DNA of 64,000 bases, from NCBI GenBank assembly GCA_009698615.1, contig WLPU01000003.1, positions 51,566 through 115,565 of the forward strand, written 5' to 3'. Of this stretch, positions 62,527 to 64,000 are shown one piece after another. Source of the DNA: Actinomycetota bacterium. Its GTDB lineage: Bacteria > Actinomycetota > Actinomycetes > Nanopelagicales > Nanopelagicaceae. The notes under the pieces are model-generated. The model did no database searches, was not told the origin of the DNA, and was given only the letters and a program-made list of their open reading frames with translations. How positions within the stretch are numbered: position 1 is the stretch's first letter; every line of letters starts with the position of its first letter. Both the position numbers and the translations under genes were made by a program.

Positions 62527-62635
62527 AAACCCAAGTTGGTCGCGAGGGGCTCGAACTACATATCCTTCATAGACCACATATGGATTCAGTTGACCTTGAT
62601 CCACAACCCATATTAGGGATGCGGTCTGGCATTTA
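62527..62635. repeat. Intergenic element copy B (diverged three-copy repeat)
   Basis: Left box AAGTTGGTCGCGAGGGGCTCG (62533-62553) matches copy C at 17 of 21 positions. Central ATATGGAT (62578) and right box TATTAGGGAT (62611) are 33 nt apart. Arms TGGTC (62537-62541) and GACCA (62572-62576) pair, with GAGG/CCTT inside. The part between left box and centre is 11 nt shorter than in A and C. The rest of the 62459-62731 gap shows nothing else apart from the promoter box at 62720. Confidence 0.6.
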
Positions 62636-62719
62636 ATACATGTTGAACGGATTTAGGATTGATTTCGGCTTGGAATATTCCGATTTCTAGCCTGCAACGA
62701 GTATGTGGGTAATGTGGAA

Positions 62720-62725
62720 TAAACT
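62720..62725 (+). promoter_or_regulatory. Candidate -10 box of a leaderless promoter
   Basis: TAAACT ends 6 nt before the ATG at 62732; no ribosome site is present. Confidence 0.4.
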
Positions 62726-62731
62726 CGCCCC

Positions 62732-63331
62732 ATGACTCTGCTACACATCCTGGACCTACTCTCTACATTCGTCTTTGCACTCGTAGGTGCACGAGTCGCA
62801 GCAGATAAGAGGTTGGATTACGGCGGCATTGCATTTATTGCAGCAATTGCATCTGTCTCTGGTGGAACCCTGCGAAATATCTTCTTAGGTCTTCGTCCCA
62901 TCTGGATTATTGACCCATGGATTATCACCAGCGTCCTTGCAGCAGTAATCATTACCTTGGTCTTTAGAAGAGTGACTCATGTGGGAAAGACGCTTCTCAT
63001 CATGGACACCTTTGGTCTAGCCGTTGCAACGATGTCAGGAACCCAACTCTCCTTTGAAATAGATGTCACCTGGTTTGCCGCGATTCTCCTTGGAGTTATC
63101 ACTGCGGTAACTGGTGGGCTTTTGCGCGATGTTTTATGCCAACTTGAGCCCGTGCTTCTTCATCGGGAAACAATCGGCACATCAGCTCTCATGGGCGCAA
63201 TTACCTTTGTTGCACTTCACCAATTTAGCTTTGGGGACAATATCTGCGCGATTGTCGGGGGAGCGGTGGTAATCCTGACCCGCGTTGTTTCAATCCAGCT
63301 TGACCTGCACTTGCCAAAATTCAGCAAGTAA
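62732..63331 (+). CDS. TRIC-type cation channel / YadS-UPF0126 family membrane protein
   Basis: 199 aa, seven predicted membrane spans in two repeats of three plus one. Repeat signatures are GARVAADKRLDYGG and SVSGGTLRNIFLGLRP in the first half, and TAVTGGLLRDVLCQLEPVLL in the second. Family members are trimeric potassium channels or glycine-related transporters. It stands between repeat copies B and C, with its own leaderless-type promoter. Confidence 0.87.
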   Translation: MTLLHILDLLSTFVFALVGARVAADKRLDYGGIAFIAAIASVSGGTLRNIFLGLRPIWIIDPWIITSVLAAVIITLVFRRVTHVGKTLLIMDTFGLAVATMSGTQLSFEIDVTWFAAILLGVITAVTGGLLRDVLCQLEPVLLHRETIGTSALMGAITFVALHQFSFGDNICAIVGGAVVILTRVVSIQLDLHLPKFSK

Positions 63332-63336
63332 TCCAC

Positions 63337-63445
63337 TAAGTGGGTTGTGAGGGACTCGTTATCAAACCTTCAAACCATTCCCTTTGACCCACTATGCGGA
63401 TATATCCGTGCTTGACTCATCTCCAATATTAGGGATAGCCAGGGA
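63337..63445. repeat. Intergenic element copy C (diverged three-copy repeat)
   Basis: Left box AAGTGGGTTGTGAGGGACTCG (63338-63358), central ATGCGGAT (63394) and right box TATTAGGGAT (63427). Left box to right box spacing equals copy A (74 nt from GACTCG), and centre to right box is 33 nt. Arms AGTGGGT (63339-63345) and ACCCACT (63387-63393) pair perfectly, with an inner AGGG/CCCT stem. Confidence 0.6.
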
Positions 63446-63453
63446 CAAATCAA

Positions 63454-63534
63454 GGGGATTGGTAGGTAGCCAGGCCATTTTGGGAGGTAAGAGCAGAAAT
63501 GACTGCTCATATTCCCACTTGGCTTGATCTCCCC
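63454..63534 (+). other. Long imperfect hairpin in the leader of the last gene
   Basis: Nested complementary blocks share one axis: GGGGAT with ATC-T-CCCC, GCCA with TTGGC, GGGA with TCCC, and a perfect inner stem GAGCAG-AAATGA-CTGCTC (63491-63508). It ends 14 bp before the start codon. It could be a structured leader controlling translation; no known riboswitch class was recognised. Confidence 0.45.
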
Positions 63535-63548
63535 ATTACCCTTTTGGA

Positions 63549-64000
63549 ATGCGAATTAGGGGGAGTCTCTCCAAGGGTTTGTTAGTTGCCCTGGCACTTA
63601 CCCTGATCCCAGATGCAGCAGTATCTGCCCAGAAAATAACTACTGGTAGTACCTGCAAAGTTTTGAACCAAAAAGTTGTTTATCAGAATAAGACTTATAC
63701 CTGTGTTAAGTCAGGTAAGAAGTTGATCTGGAACAAGGGCGTTGCTGTAAAGAAGCCAACTCCAACACCAACTCCAACACCAACTGCAACTCCAACACCA
63801 ACTGCAACTCCAACACCAACTGCAACTCCAACACCAACACCTACGCCAACACCTACGCCATCCCCGACACCTACTGGTCCAGCAAACAAAATTACGATAG
63901 ATAATCTTGATCCGGTATGGACATCAATAGTCGCATTTAAGGAAGTTAATGATCGCATAATTGCCTTTGATTCCTCGAAATTGAATATAACTTACATAGT
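63549..64000 (+). CDS. Secreted protein with CxKSGKKLxW module and Pro-Thr linker (partial)
   Basis: Runs off the right edge; 150 codons visible. Signal peptide about residues 1-28 (MRIRGSLSKG, core LLVALALTLIP, VSAQ). Then the Cys module GSTCKVLNQ...YTCVKSGKKLIWNKG, the same as in the protein at 60468. Residues about 70-109 are a Pro-Thr repeat linker, followed by a globular region starting NKITIDNLDPVWTSI. The function of the exported domain cannot be judged from the part seen. Confidence 0.75.
   Translation, partial: MRIRGSLSKGLLVALALTLIPDAAVSAQKITTGSTCKVLNQKVVYQNKTYTCVKSGKKLIWNKGVAVKKPTPTPTPTPTATPTPTATPTPTATPTPTPTPTPTPSPTPTGPANKITIDNLDPVWTSIVAFKEVNDRIIAFDSSKLNITYI
63756..63875 (+). repeat. 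In-frame Pro-Thr coding repeat
   Basis: About 120 bp of CCA-ACT/ACA-type codons, including three copies of the 18-bp unit CCAACTGCAACTCCAACA. It encodes an extended Pro-Thr(-Ala) linker between two exported domains. Such tracts change length easily by slippage. Confidence 0.85.

Noticed and set aside
61755..63445. Three-copy element read as integron attC sites
   Set aside because: The gene-plus-element layout is suggestive, but the arms do not carry the RYYYAAC/GTTRRRY core boxes in the required orientation, and no integrase gene is in the window.
61755..63445. Three-copy element read as tRNA relics or tRNA-derived attachment sites
   Set aside because: The left box resembles a T arm on the minus strand (GGTTCGAGTC in copy A), but no D arm, anticodon arm or matching 5' acceptor strand can be placed at tRNA distance.
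63695..63958. Minus-strand frame encoding a Gly-Val repeat protein
   Set aside because: It is the reverse reading of the Pro-Thr codon repeat in the secreted protein, so it is an artefact of the repeat.

Overview
The window looks like a piece of chromosome from a small-genome, moderate-GC actinobacterium, most likely a freshwater planktonic lineage of the Nanopelagicales (acI) type. A WhiB1-type regulator at the left edge places it in the Actinobacteria. Genes are tightly packed with many 1-4 bp stop/start overlaps, and several genes carry a TANNNT -10 box 5-7 nt before the start codon, the layout of leaderless mRNAs. The species assignment is inference. No CRISPR array, insertion sequence, phage gene or rRNA was seen.

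Layout. 1-6960: housekeeping and stress genes (whiB1, tRNA-Arg, MsrAB fusion, AlkA-type glycosylase, two PLP lyases, two small membrane proteins, short HPF, TerC). 7019-16494: a run of overlapping catabolic genes on the plus strand (two FAD-linked D-lactate/2-hydroxyacid dehydrogenases, tandem RidA-like protein, M20 peptidase, Gfo/Idh/MocA oxidoreductase, class V aminotransferase, amidohydrolase, L-rhamnose-mutarotase-like protein). 16659-30485: two zinc alcohol dehydrogenases, two M81 (MlrC-type) metallopeptidases, two RidA proteins, a D-serine-dehydratase-like protein, an SDR, two adjacent D-aminoacylases, an IclR regulator and a GSAM-like class III aminotransferase. 30674-35978: a complete Dpp/Opp peptide ABC transporter. 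35981-44073: a sugar ABC transporter without its ATPase, a TIM-barrel-type protein, three SDRs and a Gfo/Idh/MocA oxidoreductase. 44147-46810: a methyltransferase and argG. 46815-54179: myo-inositol catabolism (iolC, iolA, iolB, iolD, iolE, iolG). 54193-57028: acetoacetyl-CoA synthetase divergent from a 3-hydroxybutyrate-type dehydrogenase. 57093-64000: FKBP lipoprotein, GNAT, enolase-superfamily enzyme, SDR, secreted HEVTH protein, SOUL protein, TRIC channel and a truncated secreted protein.

How it works together. The middle of the window reads as a scavenging module for modified or D-residue-containing peptides: peptide importer, M81 and M20 peptidases, two N-acyl-D-amino-acid deacylases, a D-amino-acid-type PLP lyase, aminotransferases and RidA enamine deaminases. 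Four 15-bp palindromic sites of the form TTYCGCAWWSYGRAA lie before the IclR gene, the class III aminotransferase, the peptide-binding protein and the sugar-binding protein, so one IclR regulator may coordinate both transporters. The inositol block and the acetoacetate/hydroxybutyrate pair feed central metabolism.

The least explained structure is at the right end: three diverged copies of an intergenic element (about 61755, 62527 and 63337), one after each of three consecutive genes. Their motifs keep fixed spacing, and their flanking arms differ in sequence but still pair.
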